NCBI RefSeq assembly: GCF_043290135.1
Contig: NW_027464601.1
Coordinates: 5,626,001 to 5,690,000, forward strand
From: Rhipicephalus microplus
Lineage: Eukaryota; Arthropoda; Arachnida; Ixodida; Ixodidae
Direction: 5' to 3'
Length of the DNA: 64,000 nucleotides
Numbering within the stretch: position 1 is the stretch's first letter; every line of letters begins with the position of its first letter. The notes below the pieces were generated by a model. That model was not told the origin of the DNA. It saw only the letters and a list, made by a program, of their open reading frames with translations, and did not search any database. Made by a program: the position numbers and the translations under genes. Shown piece after piece: positions 1 through 11,071 of this stretch.

Positions 1-35
1 TGGTAATTTACATTTGGACGCTTGCATAGCTTCCA

Positions 36-830
36 CTATGGTATTTTCCAGGCTGAGGCGAGGCCTTCTTGGCAAGCGTTCTCAACACGTGATGCAAACA
101 TCGACCAGTCAGTGCCAATTGCAACACAGGAAGAGAAATTTTTTATGATACCATCGATCGACACGTAGGTGGGTATGTGATCACTCCCATGAGTCTCAAT
201 ATCGCAAAACCACTTAACTTTGTGAGAGAAGCACCATGACACAAATGTCAAGTCAAGGCAACTGCCATACGTGAGACCCCGCAGATATGTGGGGGTACCA
301 TGGTTCATGATGGAAAGGTCGTGATCGGAAGCGAATGTAACGATGTTCCGGCCCCTGGCATTCATCCTAGTGCTCCCCCAAAGCATGTGACGGGCGTTGA
401 AGTCACCGGTGATGATCCAAGCCCCACCGGTTCTCATTAGGATGTCTTTTATTCTGTCGCAGTCAAATCGCGCTGACGGAGATATATATCCACCAATCAG
501 CGTGAACGAAACTGCATTCTTCTTCACACGAAGACACACGTACTGATTGTCGTCATTTGAACTTATTGGGTGCGAAAGATAAGTCAAGTCTGTGCGAATG
601 TAAACAATTACTTTGCTTCGTTCTTCGCAAGCGGCTGAACAAAAAGCTTCATAACCAGACAATCTATAAGGCGTTGATACGTTTGGTTCACATATGACAA
701 GTATAGGGAATTGATTGGCCCGAACAAATTGGCGAAAGTCCGAGATACGGGACTTCATGCCTCTGGCATTCCACTGAAAAATCGACGCACTTTTAACTTC
801 AGTGCGGAAGTGGAGATTTTGTTGAGCCAT
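36..830 (-). pseudogene. LINE-A ORF2, endonuclease domain (truncated)
   Basis: N-terminal 264 residues of a LINE ORF2 polyprotein. The domain is an APE-type endonuclease that nicks target DNA to prime reverse transcription. Family motifs are seen in order: QWNARG near residue 20, the catalytic glutamate in CEPN near 47, GDFNARH near 141, the CLDLTF strand near 190, and SDHIP near 217. All expected catalytic positions look intact. The start is ATG at 828-830, five bases after the ORF1 stop (836-838). That spacing suits termination-reinitiation, a common LINE arrangement (inference). An in-frame TAG at 36-38 ends the frame after the endonuclease, and the frame continues open beyond it to the window edge, so this copy cannot make full ORF2 without readthrough. 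Confidence 0.8.
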
Positions 831-835
831 TGTGC

Positions 836-2225
836 TTATACGAAGTTAGCAAGAACTGGATTCAGTGCATCCAGTATTTGCAGTGCACTCTTAGCTGACA
901 GAGATTGTATGCTGCTCAGTAGCGTGCGAATCGTGGCAATTAATGATTGCACGATTGCAGCCACTTGCCTGTCTTGGTTGGAAAGATCTCGAACCGGGAC
1001 GATTGCAGTCACTTGCCTGTCTTGGTTGGAAAGATCTCGAACCGGGAGCGTGGACTGGCCGTCATGAAGCTCCTTCGGTTCGCTTGATGCTGCTTCCCTT
1101 TGAAGTGCAGGCCACTCTGTCGCAGTTAGGGTATGCTCACTGGCTTTGTCCTTTACAGCCTTTCCCACGGCATGTGGTCTGGGAGGCAAAGGAGGTGGTA
1201 CTGATGAGGAATCATGCAAACGTGTCGAGGAGGTAGCGGGCGTCCTCGACGACCGACGTCGACGTGAACGACGCCTTCTGACTTTAGCTGTGGCTTCTCG
1301 ATGAGATGAGTGATCGCGCACCATCTCCTTCAAGATGGCAATTTCCTTCTGAATCCGCGGGCAGTCCTTCGATGTGGCTTCATGGGATCCATTGCAATTA
1401 GAGCCTTTCTTGACAGCTGCGACGCACTTGTCCGCTTCATGGTGCTCGGCGCAGCGTTGACATACCACCGAATTCTCGCAGACGCTGCTCACATGTCCAA
1501 GTTTCATGCATTTACGGCACTGGAGAGGCTTTGGAATGAAAGGCCGCACAGCATGTCTGAAATACCCCACCTTCACATGAGAGGGGAGTGATGTGCTCTT
1601 AAACGCAATCTTCACACAGCGAGACTTGCCTACCCGGGTGACATCAACAATTGGAGTATCAGTTGTTGACAAGAAGTTGTAAGTCCTTATTGGAAATAGC
1701 GACATCAATGTCGTAGATCACGCCGGTTACTACATCACATCCCAAGGGAACATGTGAGCGCACCTGGTTGCCGTCCAAGTCAGTTACACTGCGCAGAACG
1801 CCCAACGCACTTGCGTGCAAAACGTCCACAGCCAGTATATTCTTTCTGGCGTTCACTCTTATGTCCGTGATCTCATTTGGCACGAGCGTTTCCAGAGACC
1901 TCGACACAGACTGTCTGTTAAGGCGTTTTATGCTGACGGTAGGAAGTGCAGGCAGAAACAGGATGGTATGAGTGTTCGATTTTGGCGCTTCACTTACAGT
2001 TTGAATAGTTGAGGATGAGGATGTCCTCATATTCCTTCTCTTCGCCTTGCGGCTCAGCACAGGTTGGAAACCGTCATCTGAGAAGTCCTCACTGCTGAGA
2101 TAGTAAGCATGAGTATCTTCACTGTCGCGGTCGCTCGCTTGTTCCATCCGCTTCCTGGAGGCGGTCGCCGCTGACGCCGCTGGTGCCGGCAGGCGCCCGG
2201 AGTGGTCTACTTCCATCCCCTCCAA
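836..2225 (-). pseudogene. LINE-A ORF1, gag-like zinc-knuckle protein, frameshifted
   Basis: ORF1 nucleic-acid-binding protein of LINE-A, in two overlapping frames. The first (2225-1659, 188 aa) is an acidic N-terminal region followed by an RRM-like stretch. The second (1708-836) continues it with ESS-poor linker sequence, then CCHC knuckles (CRKCMKLGHVSSVC, then CQRC..H..C, then a third ending SHEATSKDC), then an arginine-rich tract. The frame change falls near 1675-1690. Because the text on both sides reads as one protein of the family, I treat it as a single indel rather than programmed frameshifting. A 48-bp in-frame duplication lies near the C-terminus. Product acts as an RNA chaperone and packaging protein in the family. 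Confidence is high for the family role, lower for the exact clade. Confidence 0.75.
951..1046 (-). repeat. 48-bp tandem duplication in LINE-A ORF1
   Basis: Two near-identical 48-bp units (951-998 and 999-1046) differ at one or two bases. They encode a duplicated 16-residue block containing VRDLSNQDRQV in the ORF1 C-terminal tail. The length is a multiple of three, so the frame is kept. Confidence 0.9.
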
Positions 2226-2306
2226 GGGAGCAGCGGAAACTGATCAACAGACTTAAATTACAACTGAAATACGCCGGAGTTAGCAGAAGCAGCTCCTATT
2301 CAAAAC

Positions 2307-2450
2307 ACTCGTGAAGCCAAGTTTCTGTTATGATTGCTACATGCGGGTCGTATTTCAGAAGCAGATCTTCCAGTTTATCAATTTTATTTACAACACTGCG
2401 GAAATTTGCATTTAGGACACGCAGCTGCCTCGAGTCACACTGATGTATCT
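2307..2450 (-). pseudogene. LINE-B ORF2, endonuclease start only
   Basis: Directly after the ORF1 stop (near 2452), the minus strand reads an N-terminal CR1-type endonuclease: LRVLNANFRSVVNKIDKL near the start, then ITETWL with the expected glutamate. These match the opening of CR1/L2 ORF2 proteins. About 20 bases further on, the frame hits TAG (2296-2298) and family resemblance is lost, where LINE-A begins. No other part of this ORF2 is in the window, so it is a remnant. Confidence 0.6.
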
Positions 2451-2451
2451 G

Positions 2452-3338
2452 TCAATTGGTTTTCCGTGACCTAGAAGCATTAATGATAACACGGCAGTTC
2501 TTGGAATCATCCCACGCATAAAGGGTCCCATCAAGTTTCAGCTTATCATGAATAAGATACGCTTCCTTGCCGTTAGCTTTATCATCCTTCGCTGTTTTCC
2601 ACAAAAGCTTACGCTTGCGCAGCGTAGCTCTGCTAAAATCGTTTTGCACAAATATGTATGTGCCTTTCAAGTTCTTCGCATGGCGCAAAATTGTCTCTTT
2701 CTCAAGAAAATCTTGAAAGTAAACAATAACTGGCCTTTTAGTGGCACCAGGCCTTCCAATGCGATGGATTCTAGCGACAGAGCTGCACTTCTGTTTAAGC
2801 TTCCGTTCGAAAATGCCGTCTATAACCTTTCTTCTTAAGCTTTCATCGTTTTCTTCGCTGTCCTCTTCAACGCCAAAGACGACAAGGTTGGAACGGCGGC
2901 TTCGGTCTTCCAAATCGACAAGTTTCTGAGACTGTTGCTCAATGACCCGTTCGAGATTTGATACCTTTGTCTGTAGTTTGTCAATTTGTAAAGTTTTCTC
3001 CCGAATTTCAAGGAGCAGTTTGTCGAGTTCATTCCATTGAGTGTCGAAATTTGCAACAGTATTTTCAGTCACTGTTAGTCGTTCTCGAACATCAGTAAGT
3101 TCATTAAGATGGTTTCCTGGCCACTCTGAATTTTCGCGAACATTTCCTCAACGGTAGAACCTGGGTTCTCTTCCACGTCCCCACAAAGAAGAAGCACACA
3201 TATACGCAAGCAGTTTTGAACATACAAGACATAGGACCGTGGGCACGGCAAAATAATCAGCATTGGATCATCGCAGCGAAGTGTCGACACGGTTTCACTA
3301 ACCTGTGTGGTGAACAAAAATTTCTGGATGAGCGACAT
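2452..3338 (-). pseudogene. LINE-B ORF1 with 2A-like motif, coiled coil and RRM, frameshifted
   Basis: ORF1 protein of a CR1-like LINE. Upstream frame 3338-3075 starts MSLIQKFLF, has a hydrophobic stretch (ICVLLLCG) and then the 2A-like GDVEENPG followed by serine. It runs into the downstream frame through a one-base shift near 3100-3110; the second frame is open from about 3111 to the stop at 2452. That part has a heptad-like coiled coil rich in L, E, K and Q (about 3100-2880), then an RRM-type fold (SNLVVFGVEE), then a C-terminal RNA-binding domain with RIGRPG, matching LINE ORF1 trimers in general. In the family, ORF1p binds element RNA. Nothing suggests this copy is active. The 2A-containing N-terminus is the unusual part. 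Confidence 0.6.
3156..3182 (-). other. 2A-like ribosome-skipping motif (last proline lost)
   Basis: The minus strand encodes GDVEENPGS. The canonical 2A motif is D(V/I)ExNPG|P, where the nascent chain is released before the final proline. Here the proline codon position reads TCT (serine), one C-to-T change from CCT. The motif follows a leucine-rich stretch, as in functional 2A peptides. 2A-like sequences are known from APE-type non-LTR elements of several animals. With serine in the last position, skipping would be expected to be lost or weak. Confidence 0.7.
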
Positions 3339-3682
3339 GGTTCCCGCTGCCTCGCCGCGCCCACTGGTGAACTACAGCCACGGTTGATCCTTTATAGGTT
3401 GGACCGATGACGTCACAGTCGCTGGAAGACCCGAGTGCAGAAGACTGAGGCTGCGCAGCTGTGGTTGTTGGGGCAGCAGCAATGGTTGATAGCCGATGTC
3501 TTCGGTGTGGTAATCTTCTCGACACGTTGAACCCGTGCGCGCGCCTACCTGAGTTGCGCAGGCGTATTCATCCGCTCCAAATACCGGTTTGGCACCGATA
3601 CTTGCGACGAAAAGGCAGACCTGTGTGATGAACAAAAATTTCTGCATGAGCGACATGGTTCCCGCTGCCTCGCCGCGCCCAC
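3301..3682 (-). repeat. Duplicated leader segment, 64 bp twice at 318-bp spacing
   Basis: The 64-bp segment 3301-3364 recurs at 3619-3682 with two mismatches. Both contain, on the minus strand, an ATG opening MSL(I/M)QKFLF. Similarity stops abruptly at the same base on both sides; on the downstream side it stops right after CACACAGGT, a CAG|GT context like a splice donor. This could be a duplicated first exon or a promoter monomer of LINE-B. Confidence 0.65.
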
Positions 3683-3782
3683 TTTTCGCGCCTCCGCTGG
3701 CAGTATACAGCGGGCGTGCCAGTGTACAGACATATGCAGTTATATATATACCAACAATAAAAAAACACCCATAGAAATACGA

Positions 3783-5000
3783 GTGCAATCCGCTGAAAAC
3801 GTATGCCAAGGAGTCAGTTCACGAAGGCGTACTAAATTACCAACAGAAAATTGCGTGTTGTTACATACTACCGGCTAAGTGCAGCTGGCAGCTTTTGGTC
3901 ACAGCCTGCGTAGGTGAAAGCGCGACGTTCGATCGTCAGCGCTCCTTGTGCGAACATCCACACAAGAGAGTATAGTTGCTTTCGGTTCATGGATGTCTTA
4001 ACTATACTTTACAGTTATTCTCACACTTTAGAGTTGTGAGTACACGAAGCAAGAAGCGCCGGTAACATATAACGCGGCTGGCACGACAGGTTTAATGTTC
4101 GCTGGGCCGGGCACTGGATAAGAACGCTCTCGACGCGTTGAGTTGGTATGGTTGAAGATTCTGCATTTGAGCGGAACATTTCTAACTCTTACCTGAAGTA
4201 AGAAGTAGAAGGATAAGCATGACCAGGCATACGTTTATGCGGTGTGGCGGAAACGAATGACAGCTTCATTTTCTCGCCTCCGCTGGGAAACCTTGCGAAG
4301 CGATCGTGAAAGCTCATTTACGTTTCCGCAACTTTGCGGCAAAAATAATTTCCTGCTTTGTTAGGAGTGGTGTGCAGCTCCAGGCTTACAAACACTGCAA
4401 CTTGGAATCGTTACAGCAATACACTGATGATGCGAATATGGCCGGTTTACACGGGGGCATATGCGAAAAAGGTGCATTATAGCTGTTGCGATGCGTACGT
4501 GCGCCGCAAAAATTACGTATGCTCGGTATCTGTTGGAGTAGGATCTCTTCCTGCCGTAGAATCAAGCGTTTTATATTCAATGACAACGAAACGAACCACG
4601 GCACATGCTACAATAACACGCTCGCTGCAGCTGCGCTGGTAGAAACAGTGCGTGCTCCATTGTTCACCAGCGCTTGCCATTGAAAATTACAGCGCTTCCA
4701 GCGCTTCGCAGTACGCACCAGCATCACAGTGGTTGAGCCAGCGCCCCTACCAATGCGTCACAGCCTTTCCCAGTGCGCCCAGGAAAGCGCCTGTGATTAC
4801 AAGCGTGTACCAGTGTCTCCAGCGTGTACCAGTGCCAAAGAACGTACTGCCATTACGCTGTTTTTGCAATAAAGAAAGCAGAGACCGTTGCGTCATCTGG
4901 TACGCACGGTGGCAGCATGTACACTCTCACGAACACACTTTATAGGCCGACGACTTCCACTGGAACATTTTCCTTCTGATGGTCAAAACCTTTATTCACC
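3783..5000. other. Gene-free stretch
   Basis: I see no gene or recognisable element. The 4650-4860 part is enriched in CCAGCG/CCAGTG-like words in the plus strand, giving a loosely repetitive texture, but I cannot define a period. Confidence 0.4.
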
Positions 5001-5456
5001 ATGAGCTTGGTCGCTTGTTCCACTGTCCTCGTTGCTGCCAGGAAATTAAAATCGTCGAGTTGTTGCAGGAACAGCACCCCTTCACTGCCGGTCGTCACTT
5101 CGAGACACTCGATGATCTCGTTGACAGAGACCGCACTTTCAGGAACAGTAAACGCGAAACATTGTTATTTTTGCGGGGTGCATACTGGCCTCGACGCCAT
5201 CCTCCCAAAGGCCCCAGGGGTCGGCGACTTCTCTGCTGAAGCCCCAGAGATCGTAAATGGGAGTGAGACGCCGAAGGGCGTCGCCGATAGACTGGATGCA
5301 CATTCAACACAAACAGTGGAAGAATTTACACATTCAAACACAAACAGTGGAAGAAAGGAGCGTTCCTTTTGCATGCCCAACGAGTCCAGCATGTCAACCT
5401 TTTCTGGTCAGATTGTGCTCAAAGTGCGTCCTTGTGTTACTAGCTTTCTTCAGTAA
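5001..5456 (+). CDS. Unrecognised ORF, 151 aa
   Basis: Open frame with no family I recognise. It has a cysteine pair (HCYFCG) near residue 55, a serine/threonine-rich C-terminal half, and no clear membrane segment or signal peptide. A partly overlapping frame (4979-5239) is also open, and an imperfect roughly 30-bp duplication (about 5302-5354, ACACAAACAGTGGAAGAA twice) lies inside it. This may be chance or an eroded element. I give it only because it is the longest frame in a 5-kb unassigned stretch. Confidence 0.15.
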   Translation: MSLVACSTVLVAARKLKSSSCCRNSTPSLPVVTSRHSMISLTETALSGTVNAKHCYFCGVHTGLDAILPKAPGVGDFSAEAPEIVNGSETPKGVADRLDAHSTQTVEEFTHSNTNSGRKERSFCMPNESSMSTFSGQIVLKVRPCVTSFLQ

Positions 5457-8400
5457 GCCTCCAATAAAAGGCAAATTTGATGGGAGAGTAGCTGAACATT
5501 ACGAGTCTATGTGGATTATTTTTTTCGGAAACAACTACTTTTTTTTTCTTTATAGTTACCGTACCCTTAAATCTAACAATTTCAATTCACTAGATGTCTA
5601 AATGGGCACCAACAGAAAGTAACATGTTTTTGAGCACTTTGGAGGGCAAAAGCTGGCTTCCTGACTGCTGGCAAAGCATTGCAGGAGCTTCTCTTTCCCC
5701 AATTTTTCCCCTCCTTGGCTAAAAACAGGTGCTTTTATTTGCTTTAGATTCACGTACTTAAGCTTCAACAGCAGAGTATCTGCGTAGATTCGGTACCGTT
5801 TTCAAAAAATATATACTAAAATATTCAAAGCTGTGTTCTCTGTGTGGCGCTTCTTGAATCTTGGAAGACTTATTTATTGTGTTTGTGAGTTGTTGCTTAT
5901 CTTTCATAACTGGGGCTTCTTAACCATGCTGTGGCGTTGGTACATGTTATTGGGCGTTACGTTACGCCTTTGCACTTTGCGTTGCTGCACAGACAAAAAT
6001 GCTATTGAACTCGCGTGACTCAGTCCCGAAAGAAGGTGTTTCTTCTTTCATTGTCCGTTTTTGACACGCCCGACAGATCTATTGGTGATCGGCGACACGC
6101 TTCAGCGATCTACGACAGACTTAAGCAAGTTACCTGCGGAAACATAGCGCGATTTCGCCGCGTATCTATGATTGCTAACCAGTCAAGATTGTGGACCTAT
6201 TCGCGACGTGGAGTGCCTAATATTTGTCTCTGATGTGGTGGCATCTCCACCGATCCGCTAGCATGGAACTGTGCTTGAAGGAAAAGTGTGAGTGATGACA
6301 TGAAGTAGTGGCGCTTTTCACTGGTATACCAGGATTTTGTGCCTTGTGGCCACGATTCCAAACTTATCTGGTAGATTCAGAGGGTATTCAAGCTTTTCAC
6401 TGGTAGATTCAGAGCAAGTCGCTCCGAGGTGGGTTCCTCTCATTGCTCCACTGCCAAGTAATGTATACGGGCGAAAATAAGGCGCGCAAGATACTTCACT
6501 GCCGTCATTGTGCGTGGGCTGACAGCTGCAAAATGACTGCCTTCGCAGCTGTGTAGGACCTACTACTGCAAATATTAGCACAGGTAGCTCACTTATCTTT
6601 TTAATACTAGCTTATGTGCATTTGAAGACTGTAGGGTCCGAAGGTGTACCGGGAAAACCTCGTTGAGTGGGTTTGATGGGTGGTGCCACTACTGTTGCAG
6701 TGATCGTAATGCGTAGTGGCACGGCGCGCAACCGGAGAGATTTGCATGGGCTCACCCATATTTCACGGAGTACCACAAAAAAACGGCACCCCTACTTTCC
6801 GCGACAAGGTAGTCGCAATGGGCATTCTGCAGAGGCAACAAAGTAGCAATGGAAATATAGGAGGCGAAAAAAAATCATTTCTGGAACTGGCTTAGTGACG
6901 TATACGTAAACAACATCCGGAATGATCTCCCGCGGGGCATTCTCGTGTTTCACTGGCAGATCTGGCTTGGTTTTAATGCGAGTGCTCGCTACAGGATTTT
7001 GGTGGTCGCTTCGAATCTTCCAGTAAAAAAAACACTTGTGAAACAGCAAAAATACAGGACAGAAAAGAAGAAAGATACGATATTGAATAAAAGAACGGGT
7101 AAATCAAAAAGGAAAAAAAAAATCTTGCGTGATGGAAGGAGAAGCACCCGATTCAACTTGGTGATTGGCCTATAATAGTGGCTCAGGCAGGCTGGTGCTC
7201 TTAAGATAATCGAGTTGGGCTGCTCTGCTGATGACAAAGGACTTCCGACGACTAGCTGCTGCCAGCTGCCAGTGACACCGTTTTCTGTACAAGCACCTCT
7301 TTCGAAAACTTACTACCATAAGACGTCCTTTTTTCACGCATTGCCTCCACACAGAAGCCTAACGTATTTAGACAAAATTTTCACCAAAGCACCCAGGTAA
7401 ACGGCCATATATTTTCGTACATAGAATAGCATTTCCATTGGCCATAGCGTCAAATTTTCAGCACAGCCTAAGAAACACTAGCATTTTTAAAATAACGCAC
7501 CATGTATTTTGTTGGAAATGAACGCACCGACTAATACTTACAGCGGCGCAACCAGCACCTCCGCCAGGTATAACGTTTGGGTTTAGACAGCGTTTATTCC
7601 ACTCAACGACTCCGCAACAAACAGGAAACCTGAAGCAAAACACGCGCACGCATGATGATGGTGCTGATTGCACCCCATGAAAATGAGAAAAAAGAGCCTG
7701 ACGAATGGACATAATGATTATGAGAATTCACACACGAGAAGAAGCGCGCAATAGATGCCCACAGCATTCACGTCGCACCTCAAAATATGTGCGAAATACT
7801 CGCTTTTTTGATCGACAATTACCACAACTTTGAGCAGAGCCACCAGTTCAAAATGGCTGGACGTTGAGCATGTTCTCAAAGCTTTGCCGGCTGGCGTAAT
7901 TATGTGACAGACAAATCTCACTTCATGCAGCTATGCACTTTGCCTCGAATTATCGGAAAATGTCATTTCTTACTTAGCACTTGCCCTTCTCCTAGTTACT
8001 CAGGTTCGGTTGCACGGGCGAAGCACTGCAGTGTCGAGGCTTCTCCGTCCACGCCATTCTCCATCACGGGGAGTTGCGAATGTATGTGACAAACGAAAAA
8101 AGTTGCAATGAACAAACAACAATCATAATCGCGACACGGTTATACAAAACACTTACTTGAAGAAACACTTTATGCTAGTCGGCCACTTCAACGTAGTCAT
8201 TATGGACCTTGAAACGAAGCTTCATCATTCACCTAATGTCATTTTATGCAATCAATTCACACTATATAGGGTAACGCTTACACAAATTATGTACGACACA
8301 AACGATGTTTGAACTATACACTGATATTATATTTGTGACGAAAGATTATAAAACACCTACAAACAGAAACTCTCAGTTCTTGTCGGTGACATGACTTTAA

Positions 8401-9194
8401 ATGAAACGTTATGCTGCATTTAAAACATGCCGTTTAACGTCACTTTTCGGCTAAAGGCACAATTAGTCAACATCGGAAGTCCATACATACACTCGTGCGC
8501 TCACAATATTCTCCCTTCTTTCGGTCGCAAGTGAGACTTCTCTGCTACAGCGGAAACGATACGATGTGTCACCCCTATATGAATAATTTCTGCTAGCTCA
8601 GCGATTATTGTAACATGGATTCCCGTTCATGTATAATCACCTTTTTTGAGGTCTGGAATTTGAACTACCCTGCACTTTCTTTTCCAGGATTTTGCTTTAA
8701 TGGAAGATGCAATCTACCGCGTCGTTGATTTCCCTACAGTCAACAGAACCGTTTGTGAAAAAATAAATTAATCACATTGCTCTCACAAGCACAGAACTGC
8801 GTCTGTTTGTTTCAGTTGAGTGCTTTCTGTGATATGTCTACTCATAGATATCTGCGTTTGTATCTTCATATGTCAGTGGTCAATACCAATGGCACCTCAT
8901 GAGAATCGATTGTTTTTTTAAATTTTTACCTCATATGAATTCTATCTCACATTTCTCCTGAAGTGCATTTCAGTCTATTTGTTTGACCCTAAATGACTTT
9001 TTAAACTTATATAGGCTCTCCAGTAGTCCTTCATATATATAATTAGTGGACACAGCTTGAAAATGCGTGCTTTTTTGAAATAGCAAGAGCATTGTATCAT
9101 TCACCTCCGCGTTTCGATTCTTCCACACTTACCAATTGATTCATCCGGCAAAATTATAATATCAGCTCTCCGTCCAGGGAGCGCGTGCGAGGGC
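5457..9194. other. AT-rich stretch with no recognised gene
   Basis: Only short chance frames. One small local duplication is visible (TGGTAGATTCAGAG at about 6369 and 6402). The 8100-9180 part is strongly AT-rich. I see no element ends or coding similarity. Confidence 0.4.
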
Positions 9195-9218
9195 GGTGAG
9201 GTGAGGAAACTTAGCAGG

Positions 9219-10914
9219 ATGAGCTTGATCTATAAAGGAAAGGGGGAAAAAGCTGACATAAACAACTGCCGTCCTATAACAGTGACATCAGTGGTCTACA
9301 GACTGGCGATGCAGATTATAAAGGAAAGACTGCAGGCATAGATAGAGGATGAGGGGGTGCTTGGGGAAGTGCAGAATTGGTTTCGTAAACACAGGAGGTT
9401 GGAAGACAATCTGTTCTCACTGACGCAGTGCATCGAAATATCAGAAAAGGAACAAAAGCCCCTGTGGCTAGCATTTTTAGATATCAAGGGAGCGTACGAT
9501 AGCGTGGTTCAAGAGGAAATGTGGGGAATGTTGACACACTAGACGTGGAACATGTAGTCACTAATATTTTAAAGGATATCTCTACAGGTAACAAGGTAGC
9601 TATAAAGTGGAAAAAACAGGTATCCAAGCCTGAAGAGGTCAAACGGGGGCTTAGGCAGAGGTGTCCCCTGTCACCCTTATTATTCATGATGTACCTGCAA
9701 GGATTAGAGGCCAAATTAGAGGGACGTGGACGGCGCTTTAAGCTTTCTTTCTTCAAACAAGTAAAACTCGTTGAAGAGGCACTACCAGCATTGATGTACG
9801 CAGATGATATAGTGCTAATGACCGACAACAAGGAAGAATTGTTGAGATTGATGGAGATCTGCGGTAATGAGGGAGATGGGTTAGATTTCAGATTCAGTAA
9901 AGAAAAATCAGCAGTCATGATTTTTATTGACAATGAAGGTAGTGAGCTTAGAATATATTAGGTCACACTAAAGATAGCAGATAAATACAAATATCTGGGC
10001 GTATGGATTAGTATGGGGCCGAGTACCTAAGAGAACACGAAATATACGTGACGACTAAAGGTAACAGGAATGCAGCGGTAATGAAAAACAGGGTACTGTG
10101 GAATTACAATAGGTATGATGTTGTCAGAGGAATATGGAAAGGTGTCATGGTCTCTGGTCTGACGTTCGGCAATGCGGTCTTGTGCATGAGATCAGAAGTT
10201 CGAGCAAGATTAGAAATTAAGCAACGTGGAATAGGTAGGCTTGCTTTAGGAGCTTACGGGAATACACCAGATCCGGGAGTACAAGGTGATATGGGATGGA
10301 CATCATTTGAGGGCAGGAAAGCTAGCAGCAAGATAAAATTTGAGAAGCGATTAAGAGAAATGGGGGAGGAGCGTTGGGCTAGAAAGGTATTCAGCTACTT
10401 GTAGATGAAGAATGTCGATACAAAATGGAGGAAGCGAACCAGAAAATACTGGTTACTACTTGGAAAGCAGCAGCGGGCCAAACCAACAAAAAATTATTGG
10501 TTAGGGAGAAGGTGAAGGAAGCTGAGACCAATATGTGATTATTTGGCATGATTAAGAAGTCCGCACTAGAGGTCTATCGAACTTTTAAACAGAAAATTGC
10601 CAAGGAAAGAATCTATGATAATTCTCGAGGTAGTTCTCTACTGTTTGAGGCCAGGACGGGAGTATTGCGAACCAAGACATATCGGGCCAAATACTAAGGG
10701 GTAGACACGGTATGCAGTGCGTGTGGAGAAGAAGAAAAAACTTCCGAACACTTGATAATGTTCTGTAAAGGGCTTCGCCCTATAGTTCAGGTTGATTGCG
10801 CAGAGTTTTTCAAAGCAGTTGGGTATAGGGACAGGGAGGGCAAAATAGACTTTAAGTGGGTAGAATTAACTAGAAGGAGGTTATATTATTGGTGGGTAAA
10901 TTCAAGGCACGAGT
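9219..10914 (+). pseudogene. LINE-C reverse transcriptase and C-terminal region
   Basis: Reverse transcriptase remnant. In order: LIYKGKGEKADINNCRPIT (RT motif 1/2), a TAG at 9339-9341, FRKHRRLEDNLFSLTQC, LAFLDIKGAYDSV (motif A with catalytic D), a shift from frame 9219 to frame 9521 near 9530, LRQRCPLSPLLF (motif B, usual G now R), MYADDIVLM (motif C YADD, about 9793), KYKYLGVW, then thumb-like sequence at 10048-10404 in a third frame. A C-terminal zinc-like CSACGEEEKTSEHLIMFC follows near 10714-10770 and the frame ends RLYYWWVNSRHE. At least three frame breaks and several stops make it non-functional. RT catalytic aspartates are still present. Confidence 0.8.
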
Positions 10915-11052
10915 GAAAATTAAACGCTTCACAGCAAAGTACGAATCCTCAACCTCACTTTTTAAAAGGAAAAAAAATAAATCTAGTTTTTTGTTCATTT
11001 AGTATTACGGCTTGGTGGCGCTAGCCACCGCCCGATTTAAAGGGTACAGCCG

Positions 11053-11071
11053 TATTCATCCATCCATCCAT
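11053..11071 (+). repeat. LINE-C tail, short CATC repeat
   Basis: TATTCATCCATCCATCCATG ends the LINE-C similarity. A tandem 4-mer tail of this type marks the 3' end of many non-LTR elements. Confidence 0.6.

Larger units (their letters stand above)
1..2306 (-). mobile_element. I/Jockey-group LINE, 5' portion (LINE-A)
   Basis: A non-LTR retrotransposon read on the minus strand. From its 5' end (right) to the window edge (left) it has a short leader (about 2226-2306), ORF1 with zinc knuckles, and ORF2 starting with an apurinic-type endonuclease. The reverse transcriptase would lie beyond base 1. The 5' boundary is inferred: to the right of about 2307 the sequence reads as the start of another LINE's ORF2, so this copy appears inserted in that element in the same orientation. 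Damage includes an ORF1 frameshift and an ORF2 stop at 36-38. The exact clade (I, Jockey or R1) is not settled. Confidence 0.75.
2307..3780 (-). mobile_element. CR1-like LINE, 5' part (LINE-B)
   Basis: Minus-strand non-LTR element: a leader with a duplicated segment (3301-3682), ORF1 with 2A-like motif and coiled coil (3338-2452), and the first roughly 48 codons of ORF2 (2450-2307). The element is cut at about 2307 by LINE-A. Both elements point the same way. The right boundary near 3780 is approximate, set where the repeated leader ends. Assignment to CR1/L2 rests on the ORF1 architecture and the ORF2 opening residues. Confidence 0.65.
9195..11071 (+). mobile_element. 5'-truncated LINE with CATC-rich tail (LINE-C)
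   Basis: Plus-strand non-LTR retrotransposon holding reverse transcriptase to 3' end. The coding remnant runs from about 9219 to 10914. A short 3' UTR follows (GGTGGCGCTAGCCACCGCCC near 11011, itself a small hairpin), ending in a (CATC)n-type tail at about 11053-11071. The 5' end is missing (no endonuclease), as expected of incomplete target-primed reverse transcription. Clade uncertain; it resembles tick LINEs of the I/Ingi-Vingi type, without a visible RNase H. Confidence 0.8.

Noticed and set aside
1659..1708. Programmed frameshift in LINE-A ORF1
   Set aside because: No slippery heptamer or structure seen; relatives read this region in one frame, so an indel is simpler.
6369..6415. Repeated TGGTAGATTCAGAG
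   Set aside because: Only two 14-bp copies; small slippage event with no further structure.
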